DNA from: Streptomyces pactum
GTDB taxonomy: Bacteria > Actinomycetota > Actinomycetes > Streptomycetales > Streptomycetaceae
DNA length: 64,000 bases
Reading direction: 5' to 3'
Assembly (NCBI RefSeq): GCF_016031615.1
Contig: NZ_JACYXC010000001.1
Coordinates: 682,001-746,000, forward strand
A program made the position numbers and the translations under genes. Every line of letters starts with the position of its first letter. Within the stretch, counting starts at the first letter, position 1. Positions 33,603-42,001 of the stretch are shown one piece after another. The notes below the pieces were generated by a model. It searched no databases, was not told the origin of the DNA, and was given only the letters and a program-made list of their open reading frames with translations.

Positions 33603-36520
33603 TCAGCGGTACCGCCAGCCACGGTCCCGGGCGGTTCGCAGGGCCTTGGCCAGGCCGGCCCGGTCGGTGCCCACCTTGCGGAACACCCGGGACAGCAGGG
33701 CCGCCACCTCCGGTTCGGCGAGGCCCAGCTCCTCGGCGACCCGCCGGTCGTCGTGGCCGGCGGCGGCCAGCTCGGCGGCGGCCAGCTCCTGGCTGGTCAG
33801 GGTGGAGGTGGTGTCGGCGCGCAGCGGGATCGGGCGGAGGCCGACGGCGGCCAGCTCGTCCCGGGCCCGGGCGGCCAGCGACTCGGCACCGCACTGGAGC
33901 GCGCCCTCCAGCCCCCGGTAGAGCCGCTCCCCGGCCTCCTGCGGCATCCCGCCGCGGCGCAGCGCGGCACCGTGGTCCACCAGCGCCAGCGCCAGGTCGT
34001 AGGCGGAGGGCGAGCCCTCCAGCCGGGTGACGGCCTCGGCCAGCAGCGCGGTCCGCTCCGGGCCGCGGGTCACCAGGGCGGCGCTGTGCAGCGCCTGGCC
34101 GATGGTGGACGCGGCACCGAACCGGCGGGCCCGGCACACCGCTTCGCCGGCCAGCCGCTCCGCCTCGTCGGGGTCGGTCAGCGCCACGGCCCGGGCCAGG
34201 TGGAGCTGCCAGGGGCACCACGCCGGGTTGCGCATCCCGCGTCCGTCCAGGCGGCGGCCGACCGCGGCGAGCTGCTGCCGGGCCTCGCGGTGCAGGTTGC
34301 GGGCGAGCAGCAGCTCACCGTGGACGGCCTGGACGTCGGGGTAGGCCACGGCCTGCGGGACGGTGCCGCCGTAGCCGTGCTCCTGGGCCGTCCGCCACGC
34401 CTCCTCCACCCGCCCGCGGGCGAGCAGGGTCTGGATCAGGGTGCCCACGGCGGCCCACTGGGCGGGGGTGGAGGTGCCCACCCGGCCGGCGATCCGCAGC
34501 CCCTCGCGGACCAGTTCCTCCGCCTCCGCCAGCCGGCCCCGGCGGAACCGGATGTAGCCGAGCAGGGTCAGGCCGAAGGCGAGGTGGGAGCCGCGCCAGC
34601 CCCTCCGCTCGCACTCCGTGATGCCCTCCTGGAACAGCTCCTCGGCGCGCCCGGGCTGGTCGCAGTACATGAAGGTGAGGGCGACCAGGATCGGCACCTC
34701 GAAGCCCCAGTTGCCGTCGGTCCAGCTCAGTCCGTCACCGAGCGCGGCCTCGGCGTACTCCAGCGCCGCGGCTGCCGGTTCGCCGCGGACCACCGCGTCC
34801 CAGGCCCGCAGCCCGAGCAGGTAGCGCTCGGCCAGGCCACGGCCGCCGAGGTGCCCCACCAGCCTGGCGAGCCGCCGGGAGCGGGCCGGGGAGTCCTGCT
34901 CGTCGGCGCGGAAGGCGTTCCACATGAACTGCTCGGCCTGCATCCGCAGCCGGGTGGCGGCGGTGGTGGCGCGCCGGGCCTCGTCCTCCACCAGCCGCGC
35001 GGCGTCCTCCATCCGGCCGCTGTGCCCGTACGCCTGGGCGAGCCGGACGGTGACCGACTCGCGCAGCGCCGGGTCGAGCAGCGGCTCCTCCAGTGCCGCT
35101 CTCAGGTGGTTGACCGTGGCGGTGGGCGAGTTCAGGGAGGCGGCGCAGCCCAGCTCGTACAGGACGGCGGGGCGGTCCTCAAGGCTCGGCGGCTCCCGCA
35201 GCGCCCGTTCCAGGAACCGGCGGGCGGACTCCGGCGCACCGGCCCGCAGGTCCTCCCGGGCCGCCACGCGCAGCTTGTCGACGACCCAGTTGTCGGCCTC
35301 GGGGTGCATCTCCAGCATGTGGCGGCCGGCCGCCGCGGCGCCCAGGCCGGCGTTGATGACCAGGGCGGCGGCCTTGCCGTGCATCGCCACCCGCATGGCG
35401 GGCGGGATGGCGCGGTAGACGCCGGTGGCGATCAGCGGGTGGAGGAATTCCAGCGAGTCGCCCCCGGCCGAGGGCCGGGCCAGGATGCGGGCGGCGCGCA
35501 TGCGCGCGGCCAGCTCCTCCGCCTCGGTGACCGACAGCGCCGCGAGTTCGGCCGCACGGTCCACGGTGGCCTCGGCGCCCAGCACCGCCACCGCCCAGGC
35601 GAGCCGGACCGCGGTGGTGCCGATCCGCTCCAGCCGGTCCAGCAGCCCGTTCTCCCGGGCGGTGGAAACGAGGGTGCGCAGTTCGGCGTTGTTGGCGGCC
35701 TGGGGTTTCAGCTCCCGGTCGCGGAGCTTGGCGGTGAGTTCGACCACCTCGAAGGGGTTGCCGCCGGTGACCGCCCAGCACTCCCGGCAGAACGCCTCCT
35801 CGGCGTCCTCGCCCAGGCCGTCCCGGACGATCCGGCCGACGGCGTGCGGGCTGAGCGGGGCGAGCACGTGCGGCCGGGAGCCCTGCCGCTCGGCGAGCCG
35901 GCGGAACGGCGCGGCGTCGGCGGGCAGGTCCTCGGGGCGGTAGCCGACGGCCAGCAGCAGCGGCAGGTCCTGGGTGCGTGGCGCGAACGAGGTGAGCCAG
36001 TCCAGCGATTCGGGGTCCGCCCAGTGGGCGTCGTCGAGGACGGCGACCACCGGCCCGTGCTGCACCACGTAGCGGGTGACCAGCCAGTCCAGTCCGTCCC
36101 GTACGCCCTGCGGGTCGGGGGTGCCGCCGCCCGGTGACCGGATCAGGCCGACGGCGGGCGCGAGGATGTCGTACCAGGAGCCCACATCCGGCGCCGGTCC
36201 GCCTCGCCGGACGCCGCCAGCACCGGCTGCACCAGCTGGCGCACCACGTGGAGGGCGACGCCCCGTTCCTGTTCACCGCCGCGTGCCGAGAGCACGGTGC
36301 AGCCGCGGGCGGCGGCCCGGCGGCGCAGTTCGGCCAGGAGCGCGGTCTTGCCGCCGCCGGCCGGGGCGGCGAACGCGATCAGCCCTCCGGTGCCGTGCGC
36401 CCCCGGCCCGCCCCCGGTGCCGGTCAGTTCGGACAACGCCGCGTCCACCGCGCCGAGTTCGATGTCCCGGTCCATCAGCGACCGGCCCGGCCGGCCCCTG
36501 CTCTCCGCGCCCTGGTTCAC
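33603..36520 (-). pseudogene. LuxR/LAL-type regulator interrupted by a frameshift
   Basis: Two frames together make a LAL-type protein of about 970 residues. The first part starts at GTG 36520 (GGAGGGG seven bases upstream). It contains the P-loop block LIAFAAPAGGGKTALLAELR and GGEQERGVALHVVRQL, then runs out of frame after SGEADRRRM. The second part, from 36185 down, begins GSWYDILAPAVGL, exactly what should follow. It carries AVLDDAHWADPESLDWL (Walker B), TGGNPFEVVEL, TPR-like helices and a C-terminal LuxR helix-turn-helix (about 800-860). At the join the sequence ATGTGGGCTCC lacks one base compared with the ATGCTGGGCTCC that would restore frame. It could be a true mutation or a sequencing error. 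It is divergent from the terpene synthase and may be its activator. Confidence 0.8.
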
Positions 36521-36685
36521 GATTCGTCCCCTCCGACAGGTGACGCTGAGCGTATCCTCCCGGAACGCTCCGTAGCATCCCGCGACGGCAAGTTCCGGGC
36601 ATGCGCCACTGGCACACGCCAATTCGATGTACGCACTATCGATCGATCGCCGATCGCGCAACGATGTTGTGCCGCAAGGTTGGCT

Positions 36686-36702
36686 CGATCACGATGTGAT
36701 CG
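36686..36702. promoter_or_regulatory. Palindrome upstream of the terpene synthase
   Basis: CGATCAC-GAT-GTGATCG, perfect 7-base arms, 57 bases before the terpene synthase ATG and 166 bases from the LuxR start. A GATC-rich stretch precedes it (36638-36658). It is a candidate binding site for a local regulator. Confidence 0.45.
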
Positions 36703-36759
36703 GGCTCAACACCGGGCTCGCGCAGACCGCACGGATCACCTCGGGATCGATGGGGAGAC

Positions 36760-37830
36760 ATGGACACGTGGACGGCACTCGCATCGGGCCCGGACCTCGC
36801 CGGGCGCGCCCGGCTGCTGGAGATACCGGTGGGCGTGGCGGAGAGCCCGGACGCGGAGGCCGCCCGGCGGCACACCATCGGATGGCTTCGCCGCTTCGGG
36901 GTGTTCCCGCACGAGGCGGCGGCCGCGGAGTACGACGCGCTGCGTCTGGACCGGCTGTCGGCGCTGTTCTACCCCGGTGCCGTCGGCGCCGACCTGGATC
37001 TCGCCAACGACCTCAACGGCTGGTTCTTCGTCTTCGACGACCAGTTCGACGGGGAGTTGGGGTACCGGCCGGAGGCGGTGGCCCGGCTGGTGGACAGCGT
37101 CGTCGCGGTCACCCGGGAGCCGGTGACGTCCGCGCCGCCGGCGGACCGGGCGGGCAGCAACCCGCTGCTGGACAGCTTCCGGGACCTGTGGCGGCGGATC
37201 AACGACGGGGCGTCCCCGGTGTGGCGCGACCGCTTTCGGGAGAACTGGTGCGGCTACCTGGAGGCGCACAAGCGGGAGGCGCGTGACCGGACCGGGGAGC
37301 CACTGCCGTCGCTGGAGGCGCTGCTGGCGGTGAAGCGCCACTCGGTGGGGGTGCAGCCCTGCCTCGACCTGCACGAGCGCTTCGGCGGTTTCACCCTGCC
37401 CCCGCAGGTGCACGGCGGCGGGCCGGTCGCCGCGATGCGGCAGGCCACCGACGATGTGGTGATCTTCATCAACGACACGGTGTCGCTGGACAAGGAACTG
37501 GCGGCCGGGGACGTGCACAACAGCGTGCTGCTCCACCGGGAGTTGCACGGGGGTTCGCTGGACGAGGCGGTGGGCCACGTGGCCCGGCTGGCCAACGAGC
37601 GGTTCCGGTACTTCGAGGATCTCGCCGCCCGGCTCCCCGTGCTGCTCGCCGCCCAGGGCGTCCCGCCGCGGGTGGTGCGGCACGCCGTCCGGTACGCCGA
37701 CGGGATGCGGCACGTGATGGCCGGCAGCCTCGCCTGGTCGCTGGAGACCTCCCGCTACGACCGGCGCGGCATCGAGGCCGTGCGCAGCGGGCGGCAGCGC
37801 CCCTGGGGGGACCTCGCCGGTCTCCGGTGA
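36760..37830 (+). CDS. Class I terpene synthase (sesquiterpene-cyclase type)
   Basis: 356 residues, normal length. All class I landmarks are present: the acidic motif DDQFD (93-97) in FFVFDDQFDGE, the pyrophosphate-sensor Arg in VKRHSVGVQP (R193), the NSE triad NDTVSLDKE (238-246) and the C-terminal Arg-Tyr pair SRYDRRG (332-333). It should ionise an isoprenoid diphosphate, most likely farnesyl diphosphate, and cyclise it. The product cannot be predicted from motifs; the motif differs from those of geosmin and 2-methylisoborneol synthases. No prenyltransferase or P450 is adjacent. It is divergent from the frameshifted LuxR regulator. The first residues, MDTWTALASGPDLAG, follow a weak GGGGAGA site. 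Confidence 0.9.
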   Translation: MDTWTALASGPDLAGRARLLEIPVGVAESPDAEAARRHTIGWLRRFGVFPHEAAAAEYDALRLDRLSALFYPGAVGADLDLANDLNGWFFVFDDQFDGELGYRPEAVARLVDSVVAVTREPVTSAPPADRAGSNPLLDSFRDLWRRINDGASPVWRDRFRENWCGYLEAHKREARDRTGEPLPSLEALLAVKRHSVGVQPCLDLHERFGGFTLPPQVHGGGPVAAMRQATDDVVIFINDTVSLDKELAAGDVHNSVLLHRELHGGSLDEAVGHVARLANERFRYFEDLAARLPVLLAAQGVPPRVVRHAVRYADGMRHVMAGSLAWSLETSRYDRRGIEAVRSGRQRPWGDLAGLR

Positions 37831-37970
37831 CCGGCCGGGGTCGCGCTCGGATTCCGGGCGGGACCGGCGGGCGTCCGTGCAGGCGGTCGCCCGTGCCGGT
37901 GACCGGCCGCAGTTCGCGCTCGGGTCCCGGGCAGGACCGGCGGGCGCCCGCGCAGGCGGACCCCCGTGCC
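37827..37970. repeat. 72-base tandem duplication after the terpene synthase
   Basis: Two similar units start at 37827 and 37899, each opening GTGACCGGCC. The first begins within the stop codon of the terpene synthase. They are followed by three copies of GTGCCCGG (about 37971-37992). No gene is supported between 37831 and 38054. Confidence 0.7.
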
Positions 37971-38054
37971 CGGGTGCCCGGGTGCCCGGGTGCGCGGGAG
38001 GCGGCGGACGGGCGGACCAGCAGGGCGGGGGCGGGGGGCCGGCGGGCGGCCGGC

Positions 38055-38483
38055 TCAGCGGAGTGCCGGGGAGCCGATCCGCCCGGCGATGAGCCGCCGG
38101 TGGCCCGGGCACCGGCCGGCGTCCTCGTACGCGCAGTCCAGGCCGGCCTCGACGAGTTCGAGGGAGGCCCGGGCCGCGGCGATCGTCGAGCGGAGCCGCT
38201 CGGCCTCGGCCCGCAGGATCGCGTGCCGGGCGGCGCGGTCCGCGGTGGCGGCCAGCAGGCTCCTGATGGTGTCCAGGCCGAGACCGGCCTGCTTGAGCGT
38301 GAGGATCGTCGCCACGCGGGTGACGTCCTCCGGACCGTAGCGGCGGCGTCCGCCCGCGTCCCGTGCCGGGCACAGCAGGCCCATCGACTCCCAGTGCCGC
38401 AGGACGTGCGTGGCCAGTCCGAAACGGGCCGCGAGTCCGCCGATCCCCGTCGTGCCGGCGCCGCTGTCTCCGCTTGACTTCAT
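38055..38483 (-). CDS. MerR-family transcriptional regulator
   Basis: 142 residues. The N-terminal winged helix begins GIGGLAARFGLATHVLRHWE, with MGLLCPARDAGGRRRYGPED, the classic MerR recognition wing. A dimerisation helix and a C-terminal segment with a Cys pair (LDCAYEDAGRCPGH) follow and may bind a ligand or metal. It is divergent from the methyltransferase gene, with only 49 bases between starts, so it probably controls both through the inverted repeat at 38476-38497. ATG at 38483; an upstream in-frame start at 38519 would run into the methyltransferase's leader. Confidence 0.85.
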   Translation of the reverse strand: MKSSGDSGAGTTGIGGLAARFGLATHVLRHWESMGLLCPARDAGGRRRYGPEDVTRVATILTLKQAGLGLDTIRSLLAATADRAARHAILRAEAERLRSTIAAARASLELVEAGLDCAYEDAGRCPGHRRLIAGRIGSPALR

Positions 38484-38497
38484 GCCGACATTAAGTC
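38476..38497. promoter_or_regulatory. Inverted repeat, candidate MerR operator
   Basis: GACTT (38476-38480) and AAGTC (38493-38497) with a 12-base gap, between the divergent MerR and methyltransferase genes. Confidence 0.4.
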
Positions 38498-38520
38498 GCA
38501 CCCTGCCGTCCGTGTCCAAG

Positions 38521-38580
38521 AACCGGGAAGCGATGGCCGAACAGCACGGGAACCGGGAAGCGGTGGCCGAACACCGCGGG
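38521..38580. repeat. 30-base tandem duplication at the methyltransferase start
   Basis: Units 38521-38550 and 38551-38580 differ at only a few positions. Each carries an AACCGGGAAGCG lead and a possible start (ATG 38533, GTG 38563) followed by GCCGAACA, so the start region itself has been duplicated. Confidence 0.85.
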
Positions 38581-39369
38581 ACCGAGGCCCTGCTGGCCGT
38601 CCTCGACGCGGCGGACCGGATGCCGGGCGCCGCCCGGCTGCGGGCCCGCTCCTACGAACTGCTGTCCCCCGTCCCGGGCTCGACCGTCGTGGACGTCGGC
38701 TGCGGCGCCGGACGCGCCGTCGCCGAGCTGGCCGGATGCGGTGTCCGTGCGGTGGGCGTGGACCCCGACCCGCGGATGCTGGCCGCCGCCCGGGCACGGT
38801 GGCCGGCGGCCGAGTTCCGGGAAGCGGGGGCGGAGGATCTGCCGTTCGCCGACGGCAGCGTGCTCGGCTACCGTGCCGACAAGGTCTTCCACGTACTTCA
38901 GCAGCCGGAGCGCGCGGTCGCCGAGGCGCGGCGCGTCCTCGGCCCGGGCGGCCGGATCGTCCTGATCGGGCAGGAATGGGACACCATCATGATCGACTCG
39001 GAGGACGCGGCGCTCACCCGCGCCATCGTGCACGCCCGGGCCGACCTCCTGGGCACGCCCCACACCGGCCGCCGGTACCGCAACCTGCTCCTGGACGGCG
39101 GCTTCGCCGAGGTCACCGTCGAGGTGCACACCGGTGTGTTCACCGGTCCGGACACCCTGCCACTGCTCACCAGGCTCGCCGAGCCGGCCTGCGCGAGCGG
39201 CGCCGTCGACCGTGACCGGGCCGAGGGGTGGCTGGCCGAACAGCGCCAGCGCGCCGAGGCCGACCGCCTTCTCGTCGCCGTTCCGTTCTTCGTGGCCGCC
39301 GCGTCGGCCCGGGGCCGGGGACGGCGGCCGGGCACACCCGCCCGGGCCGGCGCGGGATGCCCGCGGTGA
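38533..39369 (+). CDS. SAM-dependent methyltransferase (class I, UbiE-like)
   Basis: 278 residues. Motif I is VVDVGCGAGRAVAELA, followed by VGVDPDPRMLAAAR (acidic residue binding the ribose), AEDLPFADGS and VLGPGGRIVLIGQEWD, a standard class I methyltransferase. The C-terminal 60 residues (ACASGAVDRDRAEGWLAEQR onward) resemble those of small-molecule methyltransferases. The substrate is unknown; it may modify a product of the neighbouring terpene locus or act in resistance, but context is thin. The ATG at 38533 lies in the first of two 30-base repeats; GTG 38563 in the second would remove ten residues. Confidence 0.85.
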   Translation: MAEQHGNREAVAEHRGTEALLAVLDAADRMPGAARLRARSYELLSPVPGSTVVDVGCGAGRAVAELAGCGVRAVGVDPDPRMLAAARARWPAAEFREAGAEDLPFADGSVLGYRADKVFHVLQQPERAVAEARRVLGPGGRIVLIGQEWDTIMIDSEDAALTRAIVHARADLLGTPHTGRRYRNLLLDGGFAEVTVEVHTGVFTGPDTLPLLTRLAEPACASGAVDRDRAEGWLAEQRQRAEADRLLVAVPFFVAAASARGRGRRPGTPARAGAGCPR

Positions 39370-39370
39370 C

Positions 39371-39511
39371 CGGGCGCGACACGGACGGGGAGTGTGCGAT
39401 GGACGACGAGCCGGGGCGGGACACGGGGCGGGCAGGGTGCGGTGGACGACGAGCCGGGGCGGGACACGGACGGGGAGTGCGCGGTGGACGACGAGCCGGG
39501 GGCGGGACACA
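39371..39511. repeat. Tandem 42-base repeats at the 5' end of the LRR gene
   Basis: Copies start at 39399, 39442 and 39484, each reading (A/G)TGGACGACGAGCC then a G-run and CGGGACAC; a partial copy lies before them (39371-39398). The G-run is four in the first two copies and five in the third, which changes the frame entering the LRR gene. Confidence 0.85.
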
Positions 39512-40222
39512 ACGGTCAATCTGTGGCGGGCCGGGCTGGACGCCGTACCGCCCGGGGTGTGGGAGCGCACCGGGCTGCGCGTGCTGATCCTGGCCGACAA
39601 CCGGCTCACCGCGCTCCCGGAGGCCATCGGCCGGCTGCGGCGGCTGCACACGCTGGACCTGGGGCACAACCGGCTGACCGCGCTGCCTGCCGCGCTCGGT
39701 GACCTGACCGGGCTGACCCGCTACCTCTATCTGCACGACAATCGGCTCACCGACCTGCCCGGCACCCTCGGCCGGCTGACCGGGCTGGCGTACCTCAACG
39801 TGGGCGAGAACCGCCTGGAGCGGCTCCCCGACGAGCTGGGCGCGATGGCCGGACTGGTGGAACTGCGCGCCCAGCACAACGCGCTGACCACACTGCCGGA
39901 GGGCCTGGGGCGGCTGGCGTCGCTGCGCGAACTGTGGCTGCGCGGCAACCGGCTCACCGGGCTGCCCGGTTCGGTGGACCGGCTGCGGGAGTTGCGGGAG
40001 CTGGAGCTGCGGGACAACGCGCTCGACGCGGTCCCGGAGGCGCTGCGCGGCCTGCCGCTGCTGCGCCGTGTCGATCTGCGGAGCAACCGGCTGCGGGAAC
40101 TGCCGCACTGGCTCGGGGAGATGCCGTCGCTGGAGAAGCTGGATCTGCGCTGGATGGACTTCGACCTGGACGACGAGCGGCTGCGCGGCCTGCGGGAGCG
40201 AGGCTGCGTGGTGCTCACCTGA
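39437..40222 (+). CDS. Leucine-rich-repeat protein
   Basis: About 260 residues, of which most are eight to nine 23-residue leucine-rich repeats of the pattern LRxLxLxxNxLTxLPxxLGxL (for example LRVLILADNRLTALPEAIGR), plus a C-terminal cap. It is soluble with no signal peptide, so probably a cytoplasmic interaction module. The start is uncertain. In the LRR frame the nearest usable start is GTG 39437, which gives a Trp/Thr/Arg-rich lead. The more natural start would be the GTG of repeat copy 3 (39484, Val-Asp-Asp-Glu-Pro-Gly), but an extra G in a five-G run puts that copy out of frame. Copies 1 and 2 have four Gs. Confidence 0.7.
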   Translation: MRWTTSRGGTRTGSARWTTSRGRDTTVNLWRAGLDAVPPGVWERTGLRVLILADNRLTALPEAIGRLRRLHTLDLGHNRLTALPAALGDLTGLTRYLYLHDNRLTDLPGTLGRLTGLAYLNVGENRLERLPDELGAMAGLVELRAQHNALTTLPEGLGRLASLRELWLRGNRLTGLPGSVDRLRELRELELRDNALDAVPEALRGLPLLRRVDLRSNRLRELPHWLGEMPSLEKLDLRWMDFDLDDERLRGLRERGCVVLT

Positions 40223-40366
40223 TGGATCTGACCTGATGGAACGTCAGCTCAGCGCCGGTATGCGCGTTGTGGCCGTTCGCGGGCCGGGGCGCCCGGTGCG
40301 GCGCGGGCGCACCCGCCGCCCGCGGACCGGCCGGGCGGGTCCGGCGGGCGGCGGGGCCCGGCGGGA

Positions 40367-40606
40367 TCAGGTGAGGTCGAACTCGCCGTCCCGGGCGCCG
40401 AGGACGAAGGCGCGCCACTCGGCCGGGGTGAAGATCAGAGCCGGTCCTTCGGGGTTGCGGCCGTCGCGCATCGCGATGTACCCCTCGACGAAGGCGATCT
40501 GGACATCGCCCACCCCCTGGCTGCTCGACCGCCACTGCGCGTCGGTGAGATCGAGATCCGGCTTCTTGTCGCTGTCCAGCCGCTGTTCGGTGGTGGTGTC
40601 GGCCAC
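40367..40606 (-). CDS. DUF397 domain protein
   Basis: 79 residues. DUF397 is clear in WRSSSQGVGDVQIAF and the closing FTPAEWRAFVLGARDGEFDL. In streptomycetes such proteins usually sit next to an XRE regulator (BldB/WhiJ-type pairs) and modulate it; none is adjacent here. The GTG at 40606 has GGGAGGAG eight bases upstream. An acidic, Thr-rich lead (ADTTTEQRLDSDKKPDLDL) precedes the domain. Confidence 0.85.
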   Translation of the reverse strand: MADTTTEQRLDSDKKPDLDLTDAQWRSSSQGVGDVQIAFVEGYIAMRDGRNPEGPALIFTPAEWRAFVLGARDGEFDLT

Positions 40607-40925
40607 GTCCTCAGCTCCTCCCTGGTTGTCTTCGCCGCCCACCCTAGCGAGCACCGGGCACCTCGGACAGGGCGCCGGAACGGCACCCGCCGGTTGTGGT
40701 ATGGGCGCCTCGGCGTGGCGTTCGCCGCCGTCGTGCGGGTGTCCGGAAACCGGCCTCTGCCGGGTCACCGGCCCTCCCGGATTCCGGGTCGCCGCCCGCG
40801 CGGCGGCCGGGGCGTACGGGCCGGGGTGACGTGCCGTGCGGACGCGGGCGGCCGAGGCGGGACGGGGAGGAGGGGGCGCCCGGAGGCACGAGGCAGGGGC
40901 TCGGTACGTCCGGCGGCGGCCGGCG

Positions 40926-41624
40926 TCAGCGGGCCGCGCCGAGGAACTCCGCCACCACCGCGAGGAATGCCTCGGGCCGCTGCTCGTGCACCAGGTGGCC
41001 GGCTTCGACGGTGCGCAGCCGGGCGCCGGGGATGCGGTCGGCCAGGTCGGCCACCTCGTGCTGCGGGATGTGGCTGGCCGGACCGCCGGCGATCACCAGG
41101 GTGGGCGCGGTGATCGTGGCCAGCCCCTCGGTCCAGCGCGGATCGGGCGCGTTGCGGGCCAGGGTGAACTGGGTCTTCACCGCCCAGTCCAGCGTGAGCG
41201 GCCCGTCCGGGGGCGGCGGGACCGGCAGCGGCGGGTCCTGCGGCAGCAGCGCCGGCACGTCCTCCAGGATCAGCTTCGCCACCAGGGCGGGCCGGGCCTG
41301 TGCCAGCAGATAGGCGATCACGCCGCCGTAGGAGTGGCCGATGACGACGGCACGGGCGATCCCCAGCGCCTCGGCGAGGCCGGCCACGTCGTCGCGGACC
41401 GCCTCCAGCGCGTACTCCCCCGGGCGGTCACTGGCCCCGTGGCCGCGCAGGTCCACGGCGATCACCTGCCGTCCGGCCGCCAGCCGCGGGGCCACCACCG
41501 CCCAGTCGGCGCCGTCCGCGCCCAGGCAGTGCAGCAGCAGGACCGGGGTGTCGCCGCCCGGTTCGCCCCAGGTGCGGTAGGCGAGCCGCACCTCACCGAC
41601 CCGCACCAGCTCAAGATCACCCAT
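40926..41624 (-). CDS. Alpha/beta-hydrolase
   Basis: 232 residues. The fold is clear: VLLLHCLGADGADW (oxyanion strand), VDLRGHGASDRPGEY, the nucleophile elbow VVIGHSYGGVIAY with Ser, the strand LVIAGGPASH and the catalytic His in VEAGHLVHEQRP. Small serine hydrolase/esterase of unknown substrate. ATG at 41624. A TACGCT -10 element ends seven bases before it with no ribosome site, so it is probably leaderless. Confidence 0.85.
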   Translation of the reverse strand: MGDLELVRVGEVRLAYRTWGEPGGDTPVLLLHCLGADGADWAVVAPRLAAGRQVIAVDLRGHGASDRPGEYALEAVRDDVAGLAEALGIARAVVIGHSYGGVIAYLLAQARPALVAKLILEDVPALLPQDPPLPVPPPPDGPLTLDWAVKTQFTLARNAPDPRWTEGLATITAPTLVIAGGPASHIPQHEVADLADRIPGARLRTVEAGHLVHEQRPEAFLAVVAEFLGAAR

Positions 41625-41631
41625 AGGGGTG

Positions 41632-41637
41632 AGCGTA
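41632..41637 (-). promoter_or_regulatory. -10 element of a probable leaderless promoter
   Basis: TACGCT on the minus strand, seven bases before the hydrolase ATG, the same spacing as at 8912 and 30374. Confidence 0.5.
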
Positions 41638-41769
41638 CCGCCCGCGGCCGGCGGCGACGGGGCGGGCACCGGGACGGGCGGGGTGCGCCCGTGGAGGATT
41701 ACGGACCCCCGCTCCCGTCGCGCCCGCGCTTGGCGGCCTGTCTGCCTGCGCGTGAACGTCCGGGTGCCG

Positions 41770-41900
41770 TCAGGTCCCGCCGAAGGTCCGCCGGTACGCG
41801 CCGGGCGTGGTGCCGAGTGCGTGCGGAAACGGCGACGCAGGTTGACCGCCGAGACGGGTCCGAGCGAGCTGTCCGGCGCGGCAGCGCCGCACGGTGCGGG
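41770..41900 (-). pseudogene. Remnant of an AraC-family regulator (C-terminal end)
   Basis: Read on the minus strand, one frame gives SAVNLRRRFRT and the next, after a one-base shift near 41815, gives ALGTTPGAYRRTFGGT and a stop at 41770. Joined, these match the end of GlxA/AraC-type regulators (second helix-turn-helix and tail). The rest of the gene is not recognisable. It lies in the 377-base gap between the hydrolase and the nitrilase-family gene, otherwise empty. Confidence 0.6.
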
Positions 41901-42001
41901 TCGGGATCCCCGGCGCTCGGCGGGGCCTGCGTGGACCGCTCGGCGCGCGTGGGGAGGAGGCCCGGCCCGCGGCCACCCTCCTCATCCGGCTCCGCCGCCG
42001 A

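Noticed and set aside
36143..36185. Programmed frameshift in the LuxR gene
   Set aside because: No slippery run or stimulatory structure is evident at the junction; a one-base deletion or sequencing error is simpler.
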